Positions 10,474 through 19,291 of a stretch of DNA of 64,000 nt are shown here, in pieces (positions within the stretch are counted from its first letter, which is position 1; the number at the start of each line of letters is the position of its first letter). The notes below the pieces were generated by a model that was not told where the DNA came from, made no database searches, and saw nothing but the letters and a program-made list of their open reading frames with translations. The stretch comes from Chelativorans intermedius. GTDB taxonomy: Bacteria; Pseudomonadota; Alphaproteobacteria; Rhizobiales; Rhizobiaceae. A program made the position numbers and the translations under genes. The stretch is taken from assembly GCF_025398255.1 (NCBI RefSeq), contig NZ_JAODNW010000014.1:62001-126000 (forward strand). The letters run 5' to 3'.

Positions 10474-11651
10474 ACGCGCCTCCATGCCCGGCCGAAGCGG
10501 CGCGAGGAGTTGTCGCGAAGGCGCTGGACATGTTCATTGAGCTTTTCCACCCAGTGGGTGGGCAGCTCCATCATGCGGTTGGTGGCGATGAAGACGCAGC
10601 AGATGCCCATCATGGCCACCGGCACGGCATAGAGCACGAAGGAGAAGAAGGGCTGGGTCTCCGCCTCGTTTTCGGCATAGAGACCCGCCCAGCGCACCAG
10701 CAGGCCGATGGTCAGCGTCGTGACCATGGGGTGCATGCGCGCCTCGCGGAAGGAGCGCGCATCGCCCGCCACCGCGATGCCGATGAGCGCGAAGACGATC
10801 GGATAGAGCCACTCCGTCAGCCGCTTGTGCACCTCGGCGTGATATTGCTGCGGCTTGGTCGCATAGTATTTGTCGTTGGGATCCGGGTTGAGCAGATAGG
10901 TCAGGTAGCGGTCCTTGGGAAACAGGGTCGGCTCCCCGCCACCGCGCGTGAACTGCGACAGGTCGAAGGCATAGGTCTGGAAGCGGATCACCGAGACATC
11001 GCCATCCGCCGATTGCCGCTGCACCTGCCCGTCCTGCATGACGAGAATGCTGCCGTTGTCCTGCTCGACGGTTACGCCGCGGCGGGCGTGATAGATAAGC
11101 TTGGTGTCCTTCTCGCGCGTGTCGGCCACGATGATGCCGCCCAGTTGCCCGTCCGGCAGGCGCTGCGAAATCTGCACGAAGACCCCGTCGTCCACCTCCT
11201 CGAAGGTGCCTTCCTGCAGCAGGCTGGAGATCAGGTCGGCATTCGCATTGGCCAGGATCTGGCGCAGCTTCTGCCGCGAGAAGGGCTCCAGCGTGTTGTT
11301 GATGGCAAAGGCGGCGATGCTCGCAACGATGGCGATGAGCAGGATCGGCCGGATGATGGTGATCCGCGGGCTGCCGGCAGCGCTGATCACCACCAGCTCC
11401 GAGTCGGTGTTCATGGTCGCCAGCGTGTGGGCCACGGCGATGCCGATGGCGAACGGCATGATGATCGGGATCACCGACGGCAGTGTCAGCATTCCCGCCA
11501 AGAAGAAAGTGGCCACGGACTGCCCGCTGTTGGTCACCAGGTCGATGCGATTCAACACCTGCGTGGTCCACACGATGACGAGGACCCAGGCAAGGGCGGC
11601 CGCGAAGATCGACAGGGTGCGCCGCAGGATATAGCGTTCCAAAACCTTCAT
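10470..11651 (-). CDS. lptF: LPS export ABC transporter permease LptF
   Basis: Partner of LptG in the LptB2FG complex. The start MKVLERYILRRTLSIF (ATG at 11651) is typical, with the first membrane helix directly after it. The periplasmic jellyroll lies between about residues 130 and 270, followed by three C-terminal helices. The protein is 393 residues, a normal length. First gene of the minus-strand lptF-lptG-lptD-surA-pdxA-rsmA run, transcribed divergently from pepA across a 269-bp intergenic region that should hold both promoters. I see no unambiguous -35/-10 pair there. Confidence 0.95.
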   Translation of the reverse strand: MKVLERYILRRTLSIFAAALAWVLVIVWTTQVLNRIDLVTNSGQSVATFFLAGMLTLPSVIPIIMPFAIGIAVAHTLATMNTDSELVVISAAGSPRITIIRPILLIAIVASIAAFAINNTLEPFSRQKLRQILANANADLISSLLQEGTFEEVDDGVFVQISQRLPDGQLGGIIVADTREKDTKLIYHARRGVTVEQDNGSILVMQDGQVQRQSADGDVSVIRFQTYAFDLSQFTRGGGEPTLFPKDRYLTYLLNPDPNDKYYATKPQQYHAEVHKRLTEWLYPIVFALIGIAVAGDARSFREARMHPMVTTLTIGLLVRWAGLYAENEAETQPFFSFVLYAVPVAMMGICCVFIATNRMMELPTHWVEKLNEHVQRLRDNSSRRFGRAWRRV

Positions 11652-11920
11652 CGGCCGATGTGTCACCCGTTTTGAAGGCCACCGTGTGGCAGGGAGTCCC
11701 AACGCCGGACAAGCCATGGCGCAACCCCGCGCTTGCGCGCGGGCAGAGATCGTCCCCGCGTCGAGCCTGTCGCAGGCAGCCCTAAGGAAGCGGAAAGAAA
11801 CGCGGTTAACGAATTGCTTCCCGCGGCTCAAGTGTCATAGCCCTTGCCACCCCCTTGTCAATTCGTTCAAAACCGCCAAGATCGCGCCACCTGCGAAAAC
11901 CTTACCGCACAGGAAGTTCC

Positions 11921-13414
11921 ATGACAGAGAAACCGACCGTCGCCTTCGCCAAATTCGCCGTGCCTGCCAAGGGCACTGTCATCGTCCTGGCGTCCGATGG
12001 GGGCAAGCTCGGGGAGGCTGCAAGAGCCTGCGACCCGGAGGATGTCCTGCCGAAGGTCTTTGCCGCAGCGGACTTTTCCGGCAAGCTCGCCGCGACGGTG
12101 GAGGCATTGGCGCCGCGCGGTACGGACTATGATCGCCTTGCGGTGGTTGGTGCCGGAAAGACGGAGGAACTCGACGAGCAGGCATGGCTCAGGATCGGCG
12201 GCGCCGCCTTTGCCGCTGCCGGCAAGGCCAAGGAGGCGACCCTGGTCGCCGAGGTTGCCGATGGCGGACCCTCGCCGCGCGAGGCCGCGTTGCTCGCCCT
12301 GGGCATCGTCCTGCGCTCCTACACCTTCGACAAGTACAAGACCCGCAAGAACGACGGCGAATCCAAGGAAGCGGCAAAGCCATCGAAGTTCACCATCCAG
12401 TGCGCCGATCCCGCCTCTGCCAGGAAGGCGTTCGCCGAGATGGCTGCGGTGGGGGATGGCGTGCTTCTGGCGCGCGATCTCGTCAACGAGCCGGCCAATG
12501 TTCTGGGGCCGGTGGAGTTTGCCGAGCGCACGAAGAAGCTGGAGGATCTCGGCGTCAAGGTCGACATCCTCACGGAGAAGGAGCTGAAGAAGCTTGGCAT
12601 GCGTGCGCTTCTTGGCGTCGCCCAGGGCTCGGCCCGCCCGCCGCGCGTGGCGGTGATGCGCTGGAACGGTGGCAAGGCAAAGCAGAAGCCCGTGGCCTTC
12701 GTCGGCAAGGGCGTCGTCTTCGATACCGGAGGCATTTCCATCAAGCCCGCCGCCAGCATGGAGGACATGAAGGGTGACATGGCCGGCGCAGCCGCTGTCG
12801 TCGGCGTCATGCATGCGCTGGCGGCCCGCAAGGCGAAGGTCAATGCGGTGGGCATCATCGGCCTGGTGGAAAACATGCCCGACGGCAATGCCCAGCGGCC
12901 GGGCGACATCGTCACATCCATGTCCGGGCAGACGATCGAGATCATCAACACCGATGCCGAGGGGCGCCTCGTGCTTGCCGACCTGCTTTGGCATTGCAAG
13001 GAGGAATACAAGCCGCAATTCATGGTCAACCTGGCCACGCTCACCGGCGCCATTCTCATCGCGCTGGGCAATGCCCATGCCGGCCTCTTCTCCAACGACG
13101 ACGCGCTGGCCGAGCGCCTGAGCGTGGCGGGCAGCGCCACTGGCGAGAAGGTGTGGCGCATGCCGCTGGGTGCTGAGTACGACAAGCTGATCGACACCAA
13201 GAACGCCGACATGAAGAACACGGGCGGCCGCTATGCCGGCGCGATCACCGCCGCCCAGTTCCTGAAGCGTTTTGTCGGCGAGACGCCCTGGGCGCATCTG
13301 GATGTGGCCGGCACCGCCATGGCCTCACCGTCTTCCGAGATCAACCAGTCCTGGGCATCCGGCTATGGCGTGCGCCTGCTCGACAGGCTGGTGGCCGATC
13401 ACTACGAGGGGTAG
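11921..13414 (+). CDS. pepA: Leucyl aminopeptidase (M17)
   Basis: Cytosolic two-metal aminopeptidase. The M17 signature NTDAEGRL is present, as are the metal/active-site region [15 protein letters not shown] and the [11 protein letters not shown] helix. The 497-residue product starts at the ATG at 11921, nine bases after AGGA. The upstream in-frame extension to 11855 lacks a ribosome site. It is followed after one base by holC; pepA-holC adjacency is a widespread bacterial arrangement. In E. coli, PepA also binds DNA as a Xer/carAB accessory factor, but nothing in this sequence addresses that. Confidence 0.97.
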   Translation: MTEKPTVAFAKFAVPAKGTVIVLASDGGKLGEAARACDPEDVLPKVFAAADFSGKLAATVEALAPRGTDYDRLAVVGAGKTEELDEQAWLRIGGAAFAAAGKAKEATLVAEVADGGPSPREAALLALGIVLRSYTFDKYKTRKNDGESKEAAKPSKFTIQCADPASARKAFAEMAAVGDGVLLARDLVNEPANVLGPVEFAERTKKLEDLGVKVDILTEKELKKLGMRALLGVAQGSARPPRVAVMRWNGGKAKQKPVAFVGKGVVFDTGGISIKPAASMEDMKGDMAGAAAVVGVMHALAARKAKVNAVGIIGLVENMPDGNAQRPGDIVTSMSGQTIEIINTDAEGRLVLADLLWHCKEEYKPQFMVNLATLTGAILIALGNAHAGLFSNDDALAERLSVAGSATGEKVWRMPLGAEYDKLIDTKNADMKNTGGRYAGAITAAQFLKRFVGETPWAHLDVAGTAMASPSSEINQSWASGYGVRLLDRLVADHYEG

Positions 13415-13415
13415 G

Positions 13416-13862
13416 GTGGAGGCTCTCTTCTACCACCTCACCGAATCGACGCTTGAAGAAGCGTTGCCCCCGCTCGTGGAGAAGAGCCTCGAGCGGGGGT
13501 GGAGGGTTGCGGTCCAGACCGCCGGCGAGGAGCGCCGGGACGCCCTCGACGCCCATTTGTGGACCTTCCGCGACGACAGCTTCCTGCCCCATGGCACCGA
13601 CCGGGAGCCGAATGCCGGGGCCCAGCCCATCCTCATCACCACCGGCAGGGAAAACATCAACGGCGCCACCATCCGTTTTCTGGTGGACGGCGCCGAGCCC
13701 GGCCCGCTCGACGGCTACGAGCGCGCGGTCTTCCTCTTCGACGGCCACGACACTGCCCAGCTCGAGGCTGCCCGCGCCCAGTGGAAGGCGATGAAGGCCG
13801 CCGGCCACACCGTTACCTATTGGCAACAGGGGCCGGATCGACGGTGGCAGAAGAAGGGCTAG
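13416..13862 (+). CDS. holC: DNA polymerase III chi subunit
   Basis: Chi subunit of the replicase clamp loader, linking polymerase III to SSB. The 148-residue protein begins at a GTG one base after the pepA stop (VEALFYHLTESTLEEALPPL) and shows the family's ERGWRVAVQT, LWTFRDDSFLPHG and PILITTGRENINGA blocks. The pepA context supports the call. Its TAG stop coincides with the first bases of a RIME-like repeat, so the terminal residues may have been reshaped when the repeat arrived. Confidence 0.94.
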   Translation: MEALFYHLTESTLEEALPPLVEKSLERGWRVAVQTAGEERRDALDAHLWTFRDDSFLPHGTDREPNAGAQPILITTGRENINGATIRFLVDGAEPGPLDGYERAVFLFDGHDTAQLEAARAQWKAMKAAGHTVTYWQQGPDRRWQKKG

Positions 13863-13960
13863 ACCGGTTCATTGTTTCATTGAAACGCTGATCCGGTCCA
13901 TCTCTTTGTTTTTGCGGCATTTGTGCGACTCCAGATGATTCCATCTGGCTGCAAAATGCC
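13861..13960 (+). repeat. RIME-like two-hairpin intergenic repeat, copy 1
   Basis: About 100 bp nearly identical to 51303-51403 and to the reverse complement of 56074-56173. It holds two adjacent inverted repeats. The first is an ACCGG...CCGGT stem around TTTCAtTGAAA. The second is a CCAGATG/CATCTGG stem nested in GGCATTT...AAATGCC. The left edge overlaps the holC stop codon and the right edge lies 26 bp from the end of the opposing HAD gene. Size, two palindromes and intergenic position match the RIME elements described in rhizobia; the family assignment is inference. Confidence 0.85.
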
Positions 13961-13986
13961 CTAGGCGGGGCGTTGCGGCGTGCCGC

Positions 13987-14688
13987 TCAACCGCCTGCGA
14001 TTTCCTCGATCAGAGGCTCCAGCTCGCCCAGATGCCCGATCCGGCGGAAGCGCTCCGCAGCCTCCGGCGCTTCGGCATGTTCGTGCGCCCAGGTCAGCTC
14101 ATGAGGGACGAACACGCCCCAGCCGCCCGCCTCGATCACCGGCAGAATATCCGATTTCATCGAATTTCCCACCATCAGCGCCCTCTCGGGGCCCTCGCCA
14201 TGACGGGCGAAGATGCGCTCGTAGACGGCGCGGTTCTTGTCGCTGACGATCTCCACCGCGTCGAAGAAATCTCCGAGCCCGGACGCCGCCAGCTTGCGCT
14301 CCTGGTCGAAGAGGTCGCCCTTGGTGATGAGCACGATGCGAAAGCGCCCGCAAAGCCGCTCCAGCGTCTCGCGGGCATGCGGCAGCGTTTCCACCGGGTG
14401 GTCCAGCATCTCGCGCCCGGCGTCCAGAATGGCCTGGATTGTCGGCGCCGGAACCCGGCCCCCGGTGACCTCGATGGCGGTTTCGATCATCGACAGGGTG
14501 AAGCCCTTGATGCCGAAGCCATATCTGCCGAGATTGCGCCTTTCTGCCTCCAGAAGCCGGGCGGAAAGGTCCTGCGGCTCGGCGAAGTCGCCCAAAAGCT
14601 CGGCAAAGCGCGCTTCCGTCAGCCGATAGAAGCGTTCATTGTGCCACAGCGTGTCGTCGGCATCGAAGCCGATCAGGCGCAGGCTCAC
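13987..14688 (-). CDS. HAD-family hydrolase
   Basis: Haloacid dehalogenase-superfamily phosphatase. Motif I is GFDADDTLW (nucleophile D with acid/base D two residues on), motif II is LITKGD, and the motif IV region is MVGNSMKSDI. A four-helix-type cap lies between motifs I and II. It is 233 residues long. The GTG start at 14688 overlaps the stop of the ABC-F gene (GTGA), so the two are translationally coupled. The substrate cannot be deduced; relatives act on small phosphorylated metabolites. Confidence 0.88.
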   Translation of the reverse strand: MSLRLIGFDADDTLWHNERFYRLTEARFAELLGDFAEPQDLSARLLEAERRNLGRYGFGIKGFTLSMIETAIEVTGGRVPAPTIQAILDAGREMLDHPVETLPHARETLERLCGRFRIVLITKGDLFDQERKLAASGLGDFFDAVEIVSDKNRAVYERIFARHGEGPERALMVGNSMKSDILPVIEAGGWGVFVPHELTWAHEHAEAPEAAERFRRIGHLGELEPLIEEIAGG

Positions 14689-16571
14689 TCCGCCATTTCC
14701 TCCTCATATTCCGTCGAAAGCTCCAGCCATTTCTCCTCCTGCCGCTCCACCAGGCGTTGCAGTTCCGCGCGCTCCTTGGCAAGCCTGGAGGCGCGCGCCG
14801 GGTCGCGTTCATAGAGGCCGGCATCCGCCATCTCCGCCTCGATGGCGGCGATGCGTTTCCGCGTCCGCTCGATCAGGCCCTCGGTCGCCTTGATCTCCTT
14901 GGCGAGGGGCTCCAGCGCAGCGCGCTTCCTTGCCGCTTCGCGCCGGCGTTCCACCTTGGAGGTCTTCTCGGCCCGTTCCGCCTCGCGTCTCTGCCTGGCG
15001 CGCCCCGCTCCGCCGGTCGTCAGCGCCCTGTAGTCTTCGATGTCGCCGTCATACGGGCGCACCGTGCCGTCGCTGACGAGCCACAGCCGGTCAGCGCAGG
15101 CTTCGATCAGGTGCCGGTCGTGGCTGATGAGGATCACCGCGCCCTCATAGGCGTTGAGTGCTTCCACCAGCGCCTCGCGGCTGTCGATGTCGAGGTGATT
15201 GGTCGGCTCGTCGAGGATGAAGAGGTGGGGGCCGGCAAAGGCGGCGAGCCCCATCAGGAGCCGCGCCTTCTCGCCGCCCGAAAGGTCCCTGGCCGGCGTG
15301 TCCATCTTTTCCGTGGCGAGGCCGAACTGCGCCACGCGGGCGCGCACTTTCGCCTCCGGCGCCTCAGGCATCAGCCGCCGCGCGTGCTGGAAGGCGCTCT
15401 CCTCGGGGCGCAGCTCCTCGAGCTGATGCTGGGCGAAGATCGAAACCTTCAGTCCCGGCGCCAGCGTCATGCTGCCCTTTTCCAGGGCAAGTCGCCCCGC
15501 CACCAGCTTGGCGAAGGTGGACTTGCCGTTTCCGTTGGCGCCCAGAAGTGCGATACGGTCGTCATTGTCTATGCGCAGGTTGAGGCCCTTCAGCACCGGT
15601 TTGCCCGGTTCATAGCCCACGGCCCCTCCTTCGATGGCGACGATGGGCGAGGCCACTTCCTTTGCCGGACCCGGAAAGCGGAAGGGCGCGACATGCTCGT
15701 TCACCGCCGCGGCGATGGGCTGCATGCGTGCCAGCGCCTTCAGGCGCGACTGCGCCTGCCTGGCCTTGGACGCCTTGTAGCGGAAGCGCTCGACAAAGGC
15801 TTCCATGTGCTTGCGCTGCGCCTCCTGCCTGGCGCGCATCTTCTCCTGAAGCTGCGCCTTCTCGGCATATTGCCGGGCGAACTGGTCGTAGCCGCCGCGC
15901 CAGAGGGTCAGCTTTCTGCGCTCCAGATGCACGATGGAGGAGACGGCATTGTTCAACAGGTCGCGATCGTGGCTGATGAGCAGCACGGTGTGCGGATAGC
16001 GCGCCAGATAGCTTTCCAGCCACATCGTGCCTTCGAGATCGAGATAGTTGGTCGGCTCGTCGAGCAGCAGAAGGTCGGGCTCGGCAAACAGCACCGCCGC
16101 CAGCGCCACCCGCATCCGCCATCCCCCGGAGAAGGAGGAAGCCGGGCGCTTCTGGGCCTGCGCGTCGAAGCCCAGGCCGGAGAGGATCGCCGCCGCTCGC
16201 GCCTCTGCCGAATGCGCGTCGATGTCGGCCAGCCGTACCTGGATCTCGGCGATGCGGTGGGGGTCCTGCGCTTCCTGCGCTTCCCGCAGCAGCCGCTCGC
16301 GCTCGGCATCCGCCTTCAGAACGATGTCGATCAACGGCTCTTCGGTGCCCGGCGCCTCCTGCGCCACCTGGCCGATGCGCGTTCCCTTCGGCAGGCTGAT
16401 GGAACCCGTCTCCGGCGCAAGCTCGCCGGTGATGGCGCGAAAAAGCGTCGTCTTGCCGGTGCCGTTGCGGCCCACCAGCCCCGCCTTGGTGCCGGCGGGC
16501 AGGGAGAGCGAAGCCCCCTCGATGAGCAGCCGCCCGGCGACGCGCAGTGAAAGGTCGTTGATCGAAAGCAT
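14685..16571 (-). CDS. ABC-F family ATPase
   Basis: Soluble protein with two ABC ATPase domains and no membrane segments, as in ABC-F translation factors (Uup/YheS/EttA type) that act at the ribosomal E site. Walker A motifs are GRNGTGKTT and GANGNGKST. Signature motifs are SFSGGWRMR and DLSGGEKAR, each followed by LLDEPTNYLDL or ILDEPTNHLDI. A linker (residues ~240-300) and a C-terminal charged coiled coil (~530-620) are present. It is 628 residues long and the first gene of a coupled pair with the HAD hydrolase. Assignment to a specific ABC-F subfamily would need a phylogeny. Confidence 0.93.
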   Translation of the reverse strand: MLSINDLSLRVAGRLLIEGASLSLPAGTKAGLVGRNGTGKTTLFRAITGELAPETGSISLPKGTRIGQVAQEAPGTEEPLIDIVLKADAERERLLREAQEAQDPHRIAEIQVRLADIDAHSAEARAAAILSGLGFDAQAQKRPASSFSGGWRMRVALAAVLFAEPDLLLLDEPTNYLDLEGTMWLESYLARYPHTVLLISHDRDLLNNAVSSIVHLERRKLTLWRGGYDQFARQYAEKAQLQEKMRARQEAQRKHMEAFVERFRYKASKARQAQSRLKALARMQPIAAAVNEHVAPFRFPGPAKEVASPIVAIEGGAVGYEPGKPVLKGLNLRIDNDDRIALLGANGNGKSTFAKLVAGRLALEKGSMTLAPGLKVSIFAQHQLEELRPEESAFQHARRLMPEAPEAKVRARVAQFGLATEKMDTPARDLSGGEKARLLMGLAAFAGPHLFILDEPTNHLDIDSREALVEALNAYEGAVILISHDRHLIEACADRLWLVSDGTVRPYDGDIEDYRALTTGGAGRARQRREAERAEKTSKVERRREAARKRAALEPLAKEIKATEGLIERTRKRIAAIEAEMADAGLYERDPARASRLAKERAELQRLVERQEEKWLELSTEYEEEMAE

Positions 16572-16639
16572 GACCGGCGCGGTTTAGGCCGAGGCGCTCG
16601 ATGCTGGCAAGCCCCTTCGTGGGAGAAGGCGGGCTCGCC

Positions 16640-17152
16640 TCATGAATATGCCTGCCCCTCCGGCGTTCTGTGAAAATAGATGATATCGAGGGATGGCGGC
16701 TCCTTTCCCAGCACCGACAGGATCATGTGCGCCTGGCCGCGGTGGTGGGTCTGGTGGTTGAAGAAGTGGGTAAGCGCCGGCGCCAGCCGTTGCGAGACCA
16801 TGCGCGGGTTAACCACGGTCATATAGGTGAAACGGCCCTCCAGCGTGGTCCGGTCGAGGCTGGCCACCCATTCGATGATGCGCTGATCCTCTGCCTCCCG
16901 TGCCTGCCTGAGCGCGGGAAACGCCTCGTAGAGGACGGCGTCGAGCCTGGCCGGCGCGTTTCCCTTGCCGGTAAAGCGCTTCATCCAGATGCGATCGGCC
17001 ACCAGAATATGGTTCAGCGTGCCTTTCATGGACTTGAAGAAGGCGCCCACGTCGCGTCCGTATTCCTCTTCGCTCAGCTCGGCCGCCGCCGCGTACAGCA
17101 GGCTGTTTGCCCAATGGTTGTAGGCTGCCATCATCTCGAAATGTTTCTTCAT
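16640..17152 (-). CDS. DinB family protein
   Basis: Predicted four-helix-bundle DinB/YfiT-like metalloenzyme, a superfamily that includes bacillithiol and mycothiol S-transferases and damage-inducible proteins. The 170 residues contain the expected metal-binding histidines: HI in GTLNHILVADRIW and the pair in FFNHQTHHRGQ. The start is the ATG at 17152. It is transcribed divergently from the GST gene across about 125 bp. The pairing of two thiol-transferase-type genes suggests detoxification, but the substrate is unknown. Confidence 0.88.
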   Translation of the reverse strand: MKKHFEMMAAYNHWANSLLYAAAAELSEEEYGRDVGAFFKSMKGTLNHILVADRIWMKRFTGKGNAPARLDAVLYEAFPALRQAREAEDQRIIEWVASLDRTTLEGRFTYMTVVNPRMVSQRLAPALTHFFNHQTHHRGQAHMILSVLGKEPPSLDIIYFHRTPEGQAYS

Positions 17153-17276
17153 GCCGTCTCCCGCTCTTGCAATGTAACGCGGCTAGCGCATCCTCCTTGC
17201 CGGCGCCTGTCAACGCCGGAGGCTTGGTCCAGCAGGGTCAATGCTTGGGGCAGCGCAGGCCGAGAGGGAGAGACCG

Positions 17277-17969
17277 ATGACGATTCTGCTCTATGAACTG
17301 GTGGGGGCCGACGAGCGCCGTCCCTTCAGCCCGCACTGCTGGAAGGCGGCACTCGCCCTTGCCCACAAGGGCCTGGCCTTTCGGACAGTTCCTGTCCGTT
17401 TTACCGAGATTGCCGGCATCGAGAACGGGGCCACCGCCAAGCTGCCGCTCATCCGCGACGGCGATCGCCTGATAAGCGATTCCTTTGCCATTGCGCTCTA
17501 TCTTGAGGAGACCTATCCCGACCGGCCGACGCTTTTCGCCGGGGAGGGCGGCAAGGCGATGGCGCGCTTTGTCGAGCGCTGGTCGCAGCTTACGCTGCAC
17601 ACCTTCATCGGCGAGGCTGCGCTGATGGACATCCACGACATGCTGGGACCTGCCGACCGCGCCTATTTCCGCGAAAGCCGCGAGGCACGTTTCGGAAGGC
17701 GGCTGGAGGAGGTGCCGGCGGATCGGGAAGCAAGGCTGCCAGCCTTTCGGGAAAGCCTGGCGCCGCTGCGCACGCTCTTCCGGCAGCAGCCCTTTATGGG
17801 CGGCGAGCGCCCGCTGTTTGCCGATCACATCGTTGCCGGCGCCCTCCAGTGGGCGCGCGTCACCTCGCCCTTTTCTTTCCTGGCGGCGGACGATCCGGTG
17901 GCCGAATGGTTCGCGCGCTGCCTCGATCTCTATGACGGGCTGTGCCGTCGTGTGCCGGCGGCAGCCTGA
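17277..17969 (+). CDS. Glutathione S-transferase family protein
   Basis: Cytosolic GST-like protein of 230 residues with an N-terminal thioredoxin-fold domain (residues 1-78, beginning [23 protein letters not shown]) and an all-helical C-terminal domain. The glutathione-binding region [17 protein letters not shown] includes the conserved cis-proline. The start chosen is the ATG at 17277, preceded by GAGAGGGAG; an upstream in-frame ATG at 17241 lacks such a site. It ends 77 bp before ndk. The substrate cannot be read from sequence. Confidence 0.88.
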   Translation: MTILLYELVGADERRPFSPHCWKAALALAHKGLAFRTVPVRFTEIAGIENGATAKLPLIRDGDRLISDSFAIALYLEETYPDRPTLFAGEGGKAMARFVERWSQLTLHTFIGEAALMDIHDMLGPADRAYFRESREARFGRRLEEVPADREARLPAFRESLAPLRTLFRQQPFMGGERPLFADHIVAGALQWARVTSPFSFLAADDPVAEWFARCLDLYDGLCRRVPAAA

Positions 17970-18046
17970 ACACTCTTCACACGGGCCGCGCGCGCCGCTA
18001 TAGACCCGCCATCTCACTTCTTTCCCGTCAAACGCAAGGATCACAC

Positions 18047-18469
18047 ATGGCGATCGAACGCACCTTTTCCATGATCAAGCCGGACGCGACGGCCCGCAAC
18101 CTCACGGGCGCCATCACCAAGATGCTGGAGGATGCGGGCCTCAGGGTCATCGCTTCCAAGCGCGTCTGGATGAGCCGCCGCCAGGCCGAGGGCTTCTACG
18201 CCGTCCACAAGGATCGTCCTTTCTTCGACGAGCTGTGCGAGTTCATGTCCTCCGGCCCCACCGTGGTGCAGGTGCTGGAAGGCGAGAACGCCATTGCGAA
18301 GAACCGCGAGATCATGGGCGCCACCAACCCGGCCGATGCCGCGGAGGGCACCATCCGCAAGCTCTATGCCAAGTCCATCGGCGAGAACTCCGTTCATGGC
18401 TCCGATGCGCCCGAGACGGCCGAGCAGGAGATCCGCTACTGGTTTTCCGAGGTCGAGCTCGTCGGTTGA
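18047..18469 (+). CDS. ndk: Nucleoside diphosphate kinase
   Basis: Transfers the gamma phosphate between nucleoside tri- and diphosphates through a phosphohistidine. At 140 residues it is the standard length. The catalytic histidine is in the [10 protein letters not shown] motif, and the N-terminus [14 protein letters not shown] is canonical. The preceding AAGGA at 18037-18041 lies five bases before the ATG. A strong intrinsic terminator follows 47 bp after the stop, so it is probably transcribed alone or with a short upstream region. Confidence 0.98.
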   Translation: MAIERTFSMIKPDATARNLTGAITKMLEDAGLRVIASKRVWMSRRQAEGFYAVHKDRPFFDELCEFMSSGPTVVQVLEGENAIAKNREIMGATNPADAAEGTIRKLYAKSIGENSVHGSDAPETAEQEIRYWFSEVELVG

Positions 18470-18516
18470 ATCGGGCTTGCAGCTTTCTGCCGCAACCGCT
18501 TGGGAAGACTCCAAGA

Positions 18517-18540
18517 AAGCCGGGCCCAGCCCGGCTTTTT
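18517..18540 (+). terminator. Intrinsic terminator after ndk
   Basis: A perfect 9-bp stem AAGCCGGGC/GCCCGGCTT with a 3-base loop runs directly into a T tract. It is placed just past ndk and before the convergent moaE gene, and may serve both strands since the A-rich left arm gives T residues on the other strand. Confidence 0.9.
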
Positions 18541-18561
18541 GCTGGCGGAAGGGCAAGGGGG

Positions 18562-19032
18562 CTATTTGCGCCAGCGTTCGAGTGCTGCCTCGTCCTCTGC
18601 CTTTGCCGCCACCCAGTCGCCTTCCCCGCCGCCGGCCAGATGCTCCTTCTTCCAGAAGGGCGCGCAGGACTTCAGATAGTCCATCAGAAAATCCGCCGCT
18701 TCGAGCGCGGCCCTGCGGTGCGCCGAGGCGGCGACCACCAACACGATGTTCTCTCCCGGTGCCAGCCTGCCGAAGCGGTGGATGACGCTCAGGCCCGAAA
18801 GCGCCCAGCGTCGCGCCGCCTCCTCGGCAATGCGGCGGATCTGCGCCTCCGCCATGCCGGGATAGTGTTCCAGTTCCAGCGCCGCCAGCCTTCCGCCCTC
18901 GTCGCGGCAGCGGCCGGTAAACGTCACCACCGCACCGATGTCGCGGCGTCCGGCCGTCAGCCGCTCGATTTCGAGGGCGGCGTCGAAGTCCTCGGCCTGC
19001 ACGCGCACCCGGGGCTGGCAGGGTTCTGCCAC
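18562..19032 (-). CDS. moaE: Molybdopterin synthase catalytic subunit MoaE
   Basis: Large subunit of molybdopterin synthase, which together with thiocarboxylated MoaD converts precursor Z to molybdopterin. The 156 residues show the conserved GAVVTFTGRCRDEG, LELEHYPGMAE, HRFGRLAPGE and AHRRAALEA blocks and the FWKKE motif with the catalytic lysine. The start is GTG at 19032, two bases after the moaD stop. It supplies the cofactor needed by the molybdoenzyme at 25124-27226. Confidence 0.96.
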   Translation of the reverse strand: MAEPCQPRVRVQAEDFDAALEIERLTAGRRDIGAVVTFTGRCRDEGGRLAALELEHYPGMAEAQIRRIAEEAARRWALSGLSVIHRFGRLAPGENIVLVVAASAHRRAALEAADFLMDYLKSCAPFWKKEHLAGGGEGDWVAAKAEDEAALERWRK

Positions 19033-19034
19033 GG

Positions 19035-19286
19035 TCAGCCTCCCGTCATGGGCGGAAACAGCGCCACCTCGCCGTCCGCCGGCAGCCGCGTCTCGTGCGT
19101 GACGTGTTCATGGTCTATGGCGACGCGGATGACCTGCGGCTGTTCGAGGGCTGCCGCATAGCCTTCGCCGCGTTGCCTGAGCCAGGAAAGCAGCTCGGCC
19201 ACGGTGCCCACCTCCGGCGGCAGCGCCACGGTCTCGCTCTCCTTTCCGATGCGCTCGCGCACCCAGGCGAAGTAGACGAGTTTCAT
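19035..19286 (-). CDS. moaD: Molybdopterin synthase sulfur carrier subunit MoaD
   Basis: Small ubiquitin-fold sulfur carrier of 83 residues ending FPPMTGG; the terminal Gly-Gly is the site of thiocarboxylate formation. The start is taken at the ATG at 19286, nine bases after GAGGA. An in-frame ATG at 19295 overlaps the pgsA stop (ATGA) and would add three residues. It sits in a minus-strand series uvrC, pgsA, moaD, moaE with very short gaps, so all are probably one transcript. Confidence 0.94.
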   Translation of the reverse strand: MKLVYFAWVRERIGKESETVALPPEVGTVAELLSWLRQRGEGYAAALEQPQVIRVAIDHEHVTHETRLPADGEVALFPPMTGG

Positions 19287-19291
19287 GGCGC

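Noticed and set aside
13499-13891. Frames ending in a common DRFIVS(L/M)KR tail at two repeat copies (13499-13891 and 56143-56967), suggesting a shared peptide.
   Set aside because: The tail is just translation of the RIME-like repeat in one frame; the upstream parts are shadows of holC and the EamA gene.
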